From the NCBI GenBank assembly GCA_030180135.1, contig CM058234.1, positions 27,314,766 through 27,378,765 of the forward strand: a stretch of DNA of 64,000 bases. The letters are read 5' to 3'. Origin of the DNA: Orychophragmus violaceus (taxonomy: Eukaryota > Streptophyta > Magnoliopsida > Brassicales > Brassicaceae). This document shows, piece after piece, positions 32,860-43,717 of the stretch. The notes below the pieces were generated by a model. It made no database searches. It had not been told where the DNA came from and saw only the letters and a program-made list of their open reading frames with translations. How positions within the stretch are numbered: the stretch's first letter is position 1; every line of letters starts with the position of its first letter. A program made the translations under genes and the position numbers.

Positions 32860-33884
32860 CAAAGCGTAAATGTAAAGGTTGTTTTTGATGGGAGAAAGGC
32901 GTTAGACTCAGGGTATTCTCAGAAAATCATACAATGCCAGACACTTAGCTATCAGGATTCAGGTTAAGCACAGGTTCAAGAACTAGAATCACAATGTAAA
33001 ATAATTCAACTCTCGCTGCATTTGTTATCTATGTCTAGCAACCTAATGATTCAAATCTCTTTGCAATCTTAGAGTTCTAGACAAGCATTTTTAGCAAGTT
33101 CATAAGTTCACAATTTTCCTAGACTAAATATCTTTGTATCTAATCAAATTGCTCACACTAAGTTCTTTCAGATTATAACTCACACTCTCGTGCCAAATTA
33201 ACAATCTCAGATCTAAACCCTAGGTGATCAATCCATAATTCAGTATTAGTCTAAACCTAGGTGATGAACGGATAGATTTAGAATCCTAATCAATCGGTGG
33301 TCTAACAAGGCATAAAATCCTATTGAGAATCCCTAAATCCAACTAAAGTTACTACTCAGACATGATATCAAATTAATAACACATGAATGAATAGAAAAGA
33401 CTGAATAGATAAAAACAGGGGTTCGAAATCCTTCTCTCAAAGGTTACAAGTAGCAAGAACAGCCCCAAGCAATATCTCTCAATCTCCAGAGCAAAAGCAA
33501 GAACAAAAGTAAAGAATAAGATAAATGATATTGAGTCTCAAAAACCTAATTAAACTGCTAAACACGTTTTGGGGCTAGATTAGAATTAGGCAAAATTTTG
33601 GGGTAACTTTGCAATTCTTCAAAATATATCTTCAACCGGCGCATAAAACTCGGTCATCCTCAGTGTCGACCGACACTAAGATGAGTGTCGGTCGACATCC
33701 AGTCATGGTCGAGACTCTCACTTCAGCTCTTTGCATAAGTCACCAGAAACGTCCTATAATCCCACTCATTGCTCCAAACACAAGCCTACCTGTAGAAGAC
33801 TCAATAGACTCGAAAAAACAGGTTAAAGACTCAATATATACAACTATATCATGGTTGAAAACCTAGAAAAACCATGATATATCA

Positions 33885-34139
33885 GCCGCCATAATCCAAG
33901 ATATGTCAAAGACGACACGCATATCTGCCGATCTATCTACAAGCAAAACAAGGTTAGTGCCCCAAACATACCTGGCCTAACTAACCCTAATCCTAACGCC
34001 TACCGAAAGACCGAAATGCCTAACACAGACGGCTCGCAAAGGTACCCACTGGCAGGTGCGCCGGGAGGGTGTGGTGGGTGTGCGTCGCGAGTCGGTGCGC
34101 TGACATGCTGCAGCTCGGCCATCGGGCACGGACGAGCGG
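33885..34139 (-). pseudogene. TEK-A gag, 3' part between the two insertions
   Basis: On the - strand this segment begins directly after the TEK-B target site. Its first residues (RPCPMAEL) supply the last cysteine of a CCHC knuckle whose first part lies beyond TEK-B at about 45934-45960. A Pro/His-rich stretch follows (TRDAHPPHPPGAPA), then stops. The ATH-A junction cuts it at 33884/33885. It is a short remnant. Confidence 0.65.
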
Positions 34140-36249
34140 TGTAACGCCCCTTTCCCATTCTCCGCTGACCATCGAGCTGACCGGTCAACAATCAAATAAG
34201 AACATGACCGATCGAGCCCGAGCAAGTCGAACAGGAAAGGTTCGCCACAGGACAAAGCCAGAGACGGATCGGTTTGAGACAAAGGCTCGCACCAATCCAT
34301 CCTTGACCTCGCTATCCTCATATCCATAGTACAAATCTGTACAACTCGTACTATTTCAATGAGTTGTGTTGGTTCGGACGAAACCCAATATCAGGGAAAC
34401 AATTTCATTTTTGGGTAATCAAACGTTAAGCACAACGTTTAATATATTTTTACAAACAATCGCCAATTGAAAACACACAATTAAATCAAACACACGAATG
34501 GCGCCAAAGCCGAACCGATATAAAACCACCAAAACCCTGAATTAAATCCTGTCACAAGCCATCCCGAAACTACACCGAGGACTTCCCGCGTCCGTCGCTG
34601 CTAAACCTGAAAAACACAAAAGAGTCTAATGAGCGATCTAAGATCACCCAGTGAATCGGCTCCCCAGTAACGGCTTCTAATCTATCGAAAATCTACTAAT
34701 TCCCGCCCCAAAACCCAAAATAACAATCAGCAGGAATAAATGGTCGATCACGCACTACCACGTCGTGATAAACCCACACACACAATCAATGCCAAAGATA
34801 AAGAGAATTAATGGAAATCGAAGGCACTGCGGCACATGTCCTCGATTGGACTCGATCTATCTATCGCGCAGTAAAAGAAATAACAAAACAACATTGGGCC
34901 CTACGATCTCGGTAACTTCCACGGGTTTACATCGTCACTTATATGGTAACTAACCCACGACTCCTAGACGTGTACACAAGGTCCCATGAATAGGACACCG
35001 TTCTCCGTCCATCGATACGCGGTGACTCGGACTACCCCTAGATAGCCAAAGTTTCCATGTGATTCGGCCCTAGGACATGACCTCGTATTCTCCGAATCAC
35101 ACACCTACCGGCGTCACCCAGTAGGTTAACACCATAACCGGAATCACCATGATCCGATTAGGTAAAACCCGAGGATCCAATCGGGTCGGAAGTACCGGAA
35201 CGTAAACAAAAACCTAGGCTTGCGGAATCTAATGCACCCTAGAGTCCTAGTGCAGAAATATAAACACGCAGACTCGCTGGGACTCTAACACAGATCACAC
35301 AATCAATATCAATAATAAAACCCCAACCATTCCGCAAGCCACTATGCTACGAACTAACTTACCCGGTCCCGTGACCGGAGTAAGTGTCCACAACAACTGC
35401 TCGGCCCAACACCGATCAGTCTAACAAGCCTGCACACAAAGCTCACAACAACAGCACACTAATCACACAATCACATTCAATCACAACAACACCACACAAG
35501 CAGGCCTATTAGGGTTTCTAAGTCTTTTAATTCATTCTTATCTGCTACCTTGGGTTAGCGGATTGCTAACCCGTAGACAGCTTACAACTCACTCCACTTC
35601 CTTATTATCTCATTCTAGATATCTTTTAACAACTCTTCGATCCGTCGGTTTAGAGTTAGTAAACTTACTAACTCCCCGACGTCTCATTATTAATTAATTG
35701 ATTCATTACCCATCCCCGCTATTAAACCTAAACCTCGATCCCGTTATAATATTCTACACGTTCGTATAGGTTTAACTTGTATTTTAATGTTGTCTTAGTT
35801 CCAATATATAGATTCATTCATTATCGTCCTTATACATATATAATTCATATACGGTCTTAATCAACGGTGTCAATATGAATGCATCAACCAATCGTTACTA
35901 ACAACCTAGCAGCACGCAATTGATTAACCTTTTTAATTCTAAAACCCTAACATGCTTATTCGGTCATATCTGGTTTATCATTAAACGTCTATTTAATTAT
36001 CAATTACTAATTAGGTAATTAACGGGTATGCAATCTTAGTACTACGGTTTCTTGATTCCTGGTTTATATGAATCTAAAGGTCTGTGAGCCGACTCACGGT
36101 GAGATAGGTGCGGAAATGGCGGCTCTGACACGGTATGAATCCCGAGACCACTGAACTGGAACCCGAACTTCCCGAATGCCTGAACTCGAACTCCGAAGAT
36201 TCCCGAACACCCTGCCAAGAACCGCAAGTCTTCAATGGCCGGAGTCAAC

Positions 36250-36455
36250 GCGTTGACCGGCGTTGACCACGGCGTTGACCGTTGACCGAAGAGTTGACCG
36301 TTGACTTGACTTGGACCGGTTGACTTCCCAAACCAAACCGGTTGAACCACTGAACCATCTGAACCAACTGAACCAACTGAACCGGTCTAATTTAAACCGG
36401 TTAGGTTAAACCGGTTTTGGTCAAACGTTGACCGGTTTGACCTAACCGTTGACCA
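36250..36455. promoter_or_regulatory. Cluster of W-box-like TTGAC motifs in the TEK-B LTR
   Basis: Eleven TTGAC words stand on the + strand, eight of them within about 75 bp (36250-36325), mostly as GTTGACCG. TTGAC(C/T) is the core bound by plant WRKY factors. The right LTR has a similar, slightly longer cluster (44533-44745). Confidence 0.5.
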
Positions 36456-36463
36456 AGGCTGAA

Positions 36464-37633
36464 TGATATACCATGGATTTTAGGGTTTTTAACCATGGTA
36501 TATGTGTTATTTATCGAGTCTTTTACTATGTTTTGGAGTCTTTTAGTTATGTTTACAGGTCTAGACACGTTTGGAGCGGAATTGGAGTTGTTGGAGCATT
36601 CTGGAGCATTTTGGAGATTTGGTCCGAGAGACAGAGTTCACTGTCCAGATTTGAGGATTGCGTCGATCGTTGCACACCTGCATCGATCGATGCATAGCGC
36701 AAATGGGCCAAACTCGGCGGATTAATGAAGAATGCTGATATTGCAGAAAAGCCCAGATATTTACATAGAAGCCCAAAACGTGTTTTAGACTATATATTAG
36801 GGTTTTTAGCAACTTGTTTAGGCTACGCTTTTCTTAAGTTTTATTTTATTTCAGCGAGCCTTAGGGGCTGATCTTGTTCTCGAAAGAGACTTGATTTCGA
36901 ACCCCTGTTGATTATTCTGTTTTATGATATTTGGTTTTCTACTTATGATATTTTCTGTCTCGATGAACATGTCTGAGTAGTTTACCTGTTAGGTTGAAGG
37001 ATTCTCATTAGGGATTTCATGGAACTATAGTTAAAATCAATCTGTAGGGATTCATATCTGCTAGTTCTTTGTTTAGGTTGTTCTTAATGCTTAATCTGAA
37101 GTAGCTAATCAGAATTATGATGTTAGGCTGATTAATGCAGCGAAAGTTGGTTAATTTAGCTAGAAAGAACCTAGATGAGGAATTAAACTTCTCGCAAACG
37201 AAAGTTTGGTTTAGGTTAATTGTGAACATATCAAACTTGGAATTAATGCTGGTTTAATCTGTTAGTTCTTGCAAACGAAAGTTTGGTTTGCTGCACTTAG
37301 ACTTAGAGAATTATCGCAAAGGAATTTGGTTAGTTCTATATCTGTGTTTGAGTTCTAGAACAGTTTCTGATTAGATCCAGATTTACTGATTGCTTGTGTT
37401 CCTGATTTCCTATGAACTCCTGAAACCTAACGCTTCGCTTCCTTGCTCACAAACTCGCCTGCTACTGATTTACTTTTTCTGCTTGCTTTAGTTTCTCATT
37501 GCTTTCCCCTAGTTTAATCTTAATAGTTCTAAATCTATCGTTGACCGGAGTCCCTGTGGATTCGATACCCTAAGTACTACAACTACATCACTGTGCACTT
37601 GTAGTTAGTATAGGGATAAAACTAGACCTATCA
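36464..37633 (+). repeat. ATH-C 5' LTR (1170 bp)
   Basis: TGATATACC...CTATCA, with a palindrome pair at 36660-36694 (gtcgatcgttgc / gcatcgatcgatgc, spacing 20). No gene inside. Confidence 0.94.
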
Positions 37634-37639
37634 AGTTTT

Positions 37640-37657
37640 TGGCGCCGTTGTCGGGGA
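37640..37657 (+). promoter_or_regulatory. ATH-C primer binding site (Asp tRNA type)
   Basis: TGGCGCCGTTGTCGGGGA, 6 bp after the LTR; one mismatch to the usual Athila site. Confidence 0.9.
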
Positions 37658-37781
37658 CTCTTTTGAGTCTCCGATAGATTTGAACTTATGGTTTAGACTA
37701 GGTTTTTCGTTTTAAAATTTTTGCTACTAATTTTTTTTATTTTTTCTGTTCTTGCGTTTCGGGTACACCTGTAATCGCACT

Positions 37782-37865
37782 GCATCGATCGACACGGTCA
37801 TGTGTGTCGATCGTCACATCATCGCGCTTGCATCGATCGACGCTTCCACTGCATCGATCGACACA
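37782..37865 (+). repeat. Array of four palindromes in the ATH-C leader
   Basis: Four copies of catcgatcgac-type palindromes within 84 bp, at successive spacings of about 22, 26 and 21 bp. They lie between primer site and the likely gag start (ATG at 37879). Confidence 0.82.
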
Positions 37866-39123
37866 TATCGTAAGAAAGATGTATGATTTCTTTAGTCCCG
37901 GGATTGATAATTCACAGATAGCTGGGTTGAAGAGTAAAGTTGACTATCTGCATAGTCTTCTACTTAGAAAGTATGCGCAAGAAGCTATCAACTGCGTTGG
38001 AGGGAATGAATTCTACAGTCAGGAATCTGTTTTTCAGGGACCTTTCCAGCAACAGGGCAATGCCTTCTCGAGGAACTATGGTGTTTCTTCTTACCAAGCA
38101 CCGCCTGCACCTACACATAAGAGCAGATTGGAAATCATGATGGAGCAGTGTCTTAAGGGACAACAACAGATGTTTGTGTCCTTTAACTCAAGGATAGATG
38201 CATTGTATGAAGATCTGAATGGAAAGTTTGAATCTTTGAGCACACATGCGAATGAGCTAGATATCCAAGTTCAACAAACAGCTGGAGCAATACAAAGACA
38301 AAATGAAGCTAGGAAAGCTGAACAGTACAAATCCATCAAAGCTGTGACCTTAGGGGATGAGATTGAGTTGCTAGGTGAAGAAGAAAGCATAATCTCGGAT
38401 TTTCTGGATGAATATTGTCTGTCTGATACATGCATCGATCGACACCCCCTTAGTGTCGATCGACACGCCGTTCTGACGGCAATTTCGAGTTCTTACGATA
38501 ATCAGAATCACCCTGCATCGATCGACACACATCATGCAACGATCGACACAGAACGCAGACATGACCAGAAACCTGCAACAGTCCCAGAACGAGTCTACAC
38601 GCCCATTGTGCCATATCCTAAGGTTCCCAAACCCTCTACACAAGAGATAGAAGTGGCTAACTGCATGAAAGTGATTGATAAGAAGGTGAATGAAACCTCA
38701 CCAGTTGAAACTTCGCGAGTTCATGCAAAGAAGATGATCCCCACTGATGGTCATCTGAAAGAAGAAGTTCAGATTGGTGGAACTACAGTATCTGATAGTG
38801 GAAAGAAGAAGATGGCGGTTCCTCTTGAACCTGCTCTAACATCTTCAGTACCTGCAACTGCTCATAAGCAGAAAGCTCCAGACATCAGATATACATCAAA
38901 GGTAAGGTACAAATCACCTAAGCTTAAACCTTATGATCACATTGTTTTGAATGCAGGAAAACGCAGTAGACCGCCCAAGCTTCGCTCCCGCCCTGATTCT
39001 GATTACTCTTTCCTTGGGAAGCCTCATGATCTGAAAGCATATACACCTCCTTGGATGAAGAGATATTCACAGTCATTCAAAGTCTCTGTTGAAACCGCCA
39101 TGAATCCAATCTCTTTCCAATAG
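37804..39123 (+). CDS. ATH-C gag-like protein without gag core
   Basis: The open frame is 439 codons. The first 25 residues are translated palindromes (LHRSTLPLHRSTH), so the ATG at 37879 (MYDFFSPGIDNS) is the likelier start. The protein matches the post-core part of Athila gag: LKSKVDYLHSLLLRK, an FQQQGN-type Gln-rich stretch, THKSRLEIMMEQCLKGQQ, a coiled-coil-like GKFESLSTHANELDIQVQQ, and the shared C-terminal block (AGKRSRPPK, FLGKPHDLKAYTPPWMKR). The capsid core, protease and pol are missing. The frame is fully open, as in ATH-B, although the core is gone, so selection on this tail is possible. Function unknown. Confidence 0.68.
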   Translation: MSIVTSSRLHRSTLPLHRSTHIVRKMYDFFSPGIDNSQIAGLKSKVDYLHSLLLRKYAQEAINCVGGNEFYSQESVFQGPFQQQGNAFSRNYGVSSYQAPPAPTHKSRLEIMMEQCLKGQQQMFVSFNSRIDALYEDLNGKFESLSTHANELDIQVQQTAGAIQRQNEARKAEQYKSIKAVTLGDEIELLGEEESIISDFLDEYCLSDTCIDRHPLSVDRHAVLTAISSSYDNQNHPASIDTHHATIDTERRHDQKPATVPERVYTPIVPYPKVPKPSTQEIEVANCMKVIDKKVNETSPVETSRVHAKKMIPTDGHLKEEVQIGGTTVSDSGKKKMAVPLEPALTSSVPATAHKQKAPDIRYTSKVRYKSPKLKPYDHIVLNAGKRSRPPKLRSRPDSDYSFLGKPHDLKAYTPPWMKRYSQSFKVSVETAMNPISFQ

Positions 39124-39152
39124 TCAAGCTAATGACTAAAAACAAGCGCTGA

Positions 39153-39168
39153 GTGGGAGGCAACCCAC
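39153..39168 (+). promoter_or_regulatory. Conserved hairpin after gag (ATH-C)
   Basis: GTGGGAGGCAACCCAC forms a 5-bp stem with a 6-base loop, 30 bp after the gag stop. It is shared with ATH-A and ATH-B together with the preceding aacaagcgctga. Confidence 0.75.
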
Positions 39169-40417
39169 TAGTAGTTTCGTTTTTGTTTTTCAATTTTCGT
39201 TTTGGTTTTGGTATTTTTAATTTTTATGCTTAAGTGTGTTCAGAGGCGAGAGAAACAGGAATAATCACCTTGCATCGATCGACACACCTAGTGCATCGGT
39301 CGATGCAGTCACGATTTGTGGTTTTCCGATTCAATTGCGGTTCAGACACCGGTTATCTCAATAAACCGCGAGCATATGCGTCTTGCATCGATCGACACCC
39401 TTGTGGGATCGATCGACACAGGACGACGACAGGTAAGTAATCTGCAACTTTTCGGTTTGTTCTTCAATTTGATTATTCTTTCACCGAGCTCATGCCTTGA
39501 TTACACTGGGGACAGTGTAGTTTAAGTGTGGGGGAGGAAGCTACTGACGCACGCTTTTGTTTTCTTAAGTTTTTCAAAATTTGTTTTATAGAGTCAAAAT
39601 TTGTATGAAACTATGATTTTTCGAGGAAAATTTTTGCTTGAACAGGAACTAAGTGACCATTGGACAGACTTGCAGAGCCTCTATGACTATTAGAAAACTC
39701 ATACACGGAAAAACCTACTGGGAACACCCATATCACTTCAGGTATCAGAGGATACTTTTACTGACTTCAATTTAATACTGACTTAGATTTCTCACCTAAG
39801 GGCTTGGTATACTTTGTGTCGGATTCCCTTGTTAGTTCTGACACAGCCTGTAAACCTGTCCTATTTAGTTCCCTTCTCCCCTTCCATAAAAAAAAAAGAT
39901 AATAAACTGAGGATGAGTTAGTAACTCCGAAGTGGTCATGGGAGTGGTAGAAACACTATTATCTCTTATGCGATCCATGGAATGTGTCCAAAGTACACCC
40001 CATAACGGGAAGAACACTGATAAAAAAAAAAAATGATACCCAATGTGGGAAAAATCAGTTGTTAAGGAAGGGAAAGAGAAGAAAGGGACTAGAGAAAGAT
40101 AGTATGGTGGTCTAGAGCTGATAAGGTAAGAATCCATGTGCCCTTTGATCGATATTCCTTAGGTGAGACCGCACTTAAATACTTGCAGAAGTCAGTAGGG
40201 TGAATTTGAATGCTTGAATGTGATTGTGGAGTTTACTTAGGACAGTTGCTAAGTGTGGGGGAAGTACATTGTGGTCTTGAGTTCCGTAGGAAAGTTTTCA
40301 GTGGCTTACTAAGTGAATGTGATTGTGAAAGTTCCTAGGACGAAATGAGTTTCTGTGTTTTCAAACTTCTTTTCTTATGCTTTGGTTCTTTACTTGCTTG
40401 AGGACAATCAAGAGCTA
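39169..40417 (+). other. ATH-C 3' non-coding region
   Basis: About 1.25 kb with no supported gene. Two palindrome pairs occur at 39271-39306 and 39384-39420 (both spacing 21). The remainder is homologous to the 3' regions of ATH-A and ATH-B, including gggacagtgtagtttaagtg and two gtgggggaag-type purine words. Confidence 0.75.
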
Positions 40418-40430
40418 AGTGTGGGGGAGT
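40418..40430 (+). promoter_or_regulatory. ATH-C polypurine tract
   Basis: agtgtgggggagt directly precedes the 3' LTR. Confidence 0.85.
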
Positions 40431-41600
40431 TGATATACCATGGATTTTAGGATTTTTAACCATGGTATATGTGTTATTTATCGAGTCTTTTACTATGTTT
40501 TGGAGTCTTTTAGTTATGTTTACAGGTCTAGACACGTTTGGAGCGGAATTGGAGTTGTTGGAGCATTCTGGAGCATTTTGGAGATTTGGTCCGAGAGACA
40601 GAGTTCACTATCCAGATTTGAGGATTGCGTCGATCGTTGCACACCTGCATCAATCGATGCATAGCGCGAATGGGCCAAACTCGGTGGATTAATGAAGAAT
40701 GCTGATATTGCAGAAAAGCCCAGATATTTACACAGAAGCTCAAAACGTGTTTTAGACTATATATTAGGGTTTTTAGCCACTTGTTTAGGCTACGCTTTTC
40801 TTAAGTTTTATTTTATTTCAGAGAGCCTTAGGGGCTGATCTTGTTCTCGAAAGAGACTTGATTTCGAACCCCTGTTGATTATTCTGTTTTATGATATTTG
40901 GTTTTCTACTTATGATATTTTCTGTCTCGATGAACATGTCTGAGTAGTTTACCTGTTAGGTTGAAGGATTCTCATTAGGGATTTCATGGAACTATAGTTT
41001 AAATCAATCTTTAGGGATTCATATCTGTTAGTTCTTTGTTTAGGTTGTTCTTAATGCTTAATCTGAAGTAGCTAATCAGAATTATGATGTTAGGCTGATT
41101 AATGCAGCGAAAGTTGGTTAATTTAGCTAGAAAGAACCTAGATGAGCAATTAAACTTCTCGCAAACGAAAGTTTGGTTTAGGTTAATTGTGAACATATCA
41201 AACTTGGAATTAATGCTGGTTTAATCTGTTAGTTCTCGCAAACGAAAGTTTGGTTTGCTGCACTTAGACTTAGAGAATTATCGCAAAGGAATTTGGTTAG
41301 TTCTATATCTGTGTTTGAGTTCTAGAACAGTTTCTGATTAGATCCAGATTGACTGATTGCTTGTGTTCCTGATTTCCTGAGAACTCCTGAAACCTAACGT
41401 TTCGCTTCCTTGCTCACAAACTCGCCTGCTACTGATTTACTTTTTCTGTTTGCTTTAGTTTCTCATTGCTTTCCCCTAGTTTAATCTTAATAGTTCTAAA
41501 TCTATCGTTGACCGGAGTCCCTGTGGATTCGATACCCTAAGTACTACAACTACATCACTGTGCACTTGCAGTTAGTATAGGGATAAAACTACACCTATCA
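40431..41600 (+). repeat. ATH-C 3' LTR (1170 bp)
   Basis: Same length as the 5' LTR. The palindrome pair at 40627-40660 has one change (catcaatcgatgc). Confidence 0.94.
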
Positions 41601-42783
41601 CTGAACCGGCCTTAAACCAACCCGAATCTTGAATCAAACCGACCCATCACACTCCCTGAAGAGCCGGTTGAAGATTGGAGGTGGTGGAGCTTTCTCCGGC
41701 GACTCCTCCGGCGTTGACCGACGGTGGTCCGGTGTTGACCGGCCGGTTCACCCCTTTTTCCGGCGACTCAGAAGACGATCCACATATCAAACTGACCGCA
41801 AAGAAAAGATCTAGCCATCCATGGCTTCAAAACGTTGAGATCTGGTGAAGGAAGAGAGATATCCATCAAACCCTAATCCGCGGATGCTTTCCGGCCATAT
41901 TCCGGCAAGATACGGAGACGGAGACGACGGTGGCTGGCTGGAGATTGTAGAGGAGAGAGATAGAGGAAGCTATAGCACTTTGCAGAAGTTGATTTGGGTT
42001 TATAATGAAGAAGATATGGTATTTTTGGTGTTGGAAGGTATGAAGAACACTCAAGAACACTTTGAATGTTCTTGAGTTTCTTTGAAGATGCATAGGGAAT
42101 TTCTGGGTTTTCCAGATGAATCTGGAGAGAGAGGAGAGAGGTGAGGTCGTGGGTTGTGTTTAGAGAGAGGTTTTGATAGAAAAAATGAAGTTTTTCTCTT
42201 CACATACTTGTTTAATCCTTGCATGCAAAAAGATGCATGAACCACACCATGCATTGACACCTTACTAGGATATGTGGAAACCTGGGGTGAGGACACCTGT
42301 ACATCTGAGTGTGCTTTTAGTCTAAAAACCCTTCCCTAAACTGCCTAAACCAAGCTTAAACCCATCTTGACCCGATGCTTCGGTTTTCCTCGATTGCGCG
42401 AATATTGTTTTAGAAAATACCATCTGATTCCCATAAATCCAAAAACCTCCATAAACTGATTCTACATGAAATTAGATGAATTTAGCATTTCGAATCACTC
42501 CGTTCGGACTTACGTAGCTCCGATTATGAATTTTTGAAGTTTCTTCGGGTTTGTCGGTTTCTATTCCCGACAAGCCGTAAAACACATTTCCGCTCCGTTT
42601 CTTCCATTACTGGTCTTCTAAATGTTCTTTATGTTGTTAAACATGAACATTTGGCCCGTCATAGCTTCCGTCTCGAACTTTGGTATAATTACCATTTTAC
42701 CCTTGACTTTGGTAAAATGACAATTTTTCCCCCGGTTGACTTTCTGCTGCCCGTTGACCGTATTTTGGATACGGGGTATCACA

Positions 42784-43717
42784 TTCTTCCCCACTTACAG
42801 GAATTCGGTCCCCGAATTCATCGTCACTAACAGACTTTGAAGCGGTTCCGAACCCTGCAAGTTGCTTCATCACTTCATTCCGACGCTTCTATACTCAATC
42901 ACTGCTGCATACTACTGAGCTCGACACGAATCCAATCTGACATCTCAATCTTGTGCACCCTGATCCGCTCTACTCTTAACTGTCTCCATCGGTCTCGACC
43001 TTTGAACTTGACTGGCACTTGGCTTCCCCACTTCGCTTTGACTTCCACATTCTTTCGATTGCGACTTTCATTCTTCTTTTCTGAGACACTCTTCGAAAAT
43101 CTGATATTTTGCTTCCTTATGACTGCTTCCAACAACAACACTGATCTTTCTCTCCAAATTTCCTTGTTAACTCATCATACTTCTCGGCTTCTTTCTATCG
43201 GTTGCTTGGTAAGCTGATACATTTTCCATTGACGATGTCTACCACTGCTTCACTGTCCGGTCTACTTGTCTCACGACGTCTTGTCACTTCATCTCGCTTT
43301 CGGGTTCGGGTTCGGTCTCGTATTCACATCGCATCGCCATTCCGTCCTACATTCAATTCAACAACTCACTGGAACATTTAGTTTCATCCCGATCTATCCC
43401 CGACATCACTTTCCCATAGAAATATTGTTACTTAATCACGTACCCGACGGTTACTCGTGATTAAATAACAATACACTATAAGTCCGTTCCCTCGTGAATT
43501 GACAGTTGAACACAACCGTTCTTAATCAGCTCCAAAACCCGAAATAAAAATAAAATAAAATTAACTCCTTACCTTTCTAACGAATCTGAGAAAAGCTACC
43601 AACCACTATCAAATTTCCAAAACATAGCAATTCAACGGTCCAAAACGATCAATCTACCAAAAACCACGCACACTAATCACTACGCAATCTACCGCACAAC
43701 AAATCAATCAATAAATC
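42784..43717 (-). other. Remaining internal DNA of TEK-B
   Basis: On the - strand this is the element's last 0.93 kb before the polypurine tract. Open frames are short (an 80-codon Lys/Arg/Val-rich one at 43141-42899) and show no family I recognise. It is probably 3' untranslated sequence. At about 43717 it joins the middle of the right LTR. Confidence 0.6.

Larger units (their letters stand above)
8588..33884 (-). mobile_element. ATH-A: Athila-type non-autonomous LTR retrotransposon, host to four insertions
   Basis: Read on the - strand, its 5' LTR is at the right (25742-33884 with CRM-1 removed, about 1177 bp). It is followed by an Asp-tRNA-type primer site, gag, protease, a conserved hairpin, an Athila ORF1-like gene, a long non-coding 3' region, a polypurine tract and the 3' LTR (9378 down to 8588, cut by TAT-1). 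No RT, RNase H or integrase is found between protease and ORF1, so it would need enzymes from another Athila. It contains ATH-B, a solo LTR and CRM-1, each with a perfect 5-bp target duplication. The right edge ends ATATATCA at 33884, next to gag sequence of TEK-A; the duplicated target should be gccgc. Confidence 0.87.
25742..33884 (-). repeat. ATH-A 5' LTR, split by CRM-1
   Basis: The two parts are 25742-25898 and 32865-33884, together about 1177 bp, close to the 1179 bp of ATH-B. The interruption is the whole of CRM-1 plus one copy of its target duplicate. A palindrome pair lies at 33662-33698. Confidence 0.88.
36464..41600 (+). mobile_element. ATH-C: short non-autonomous Athila-type element nested in TEK-B
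   Basis: Two LTRs of 1170 bp each (36464-37633 and 40431-41600) are flanked by the perfect duplicate ctgaa (36459-36463, 41601-41605). The internal region is only 2797 bp: an Asp-type primer site, one gag-like frame, the hairpin block, a non-coding 3' region and the gtgggggagt tract. No protease, RT, integrase or ORF1. LTRs differ at about 21 sites by eye (near 2%), so it inserted at roughly the same time as CRM-1. Confidence 0.94.
34140..42783 (-). repeat. TEK-B 3' LTR (about 3.5 kb, split by ATH-C)
   Basis: Segments are 34140-36463 and 41606-42783. It contains a block shared with the solo LTR and TEK-A (34960-35220), a cluster of TTGAC words (36250-36455) and proline-free AT-rich parts. 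No gene is supported in it; open frames are short and unconserved. Confidence 0.87.
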
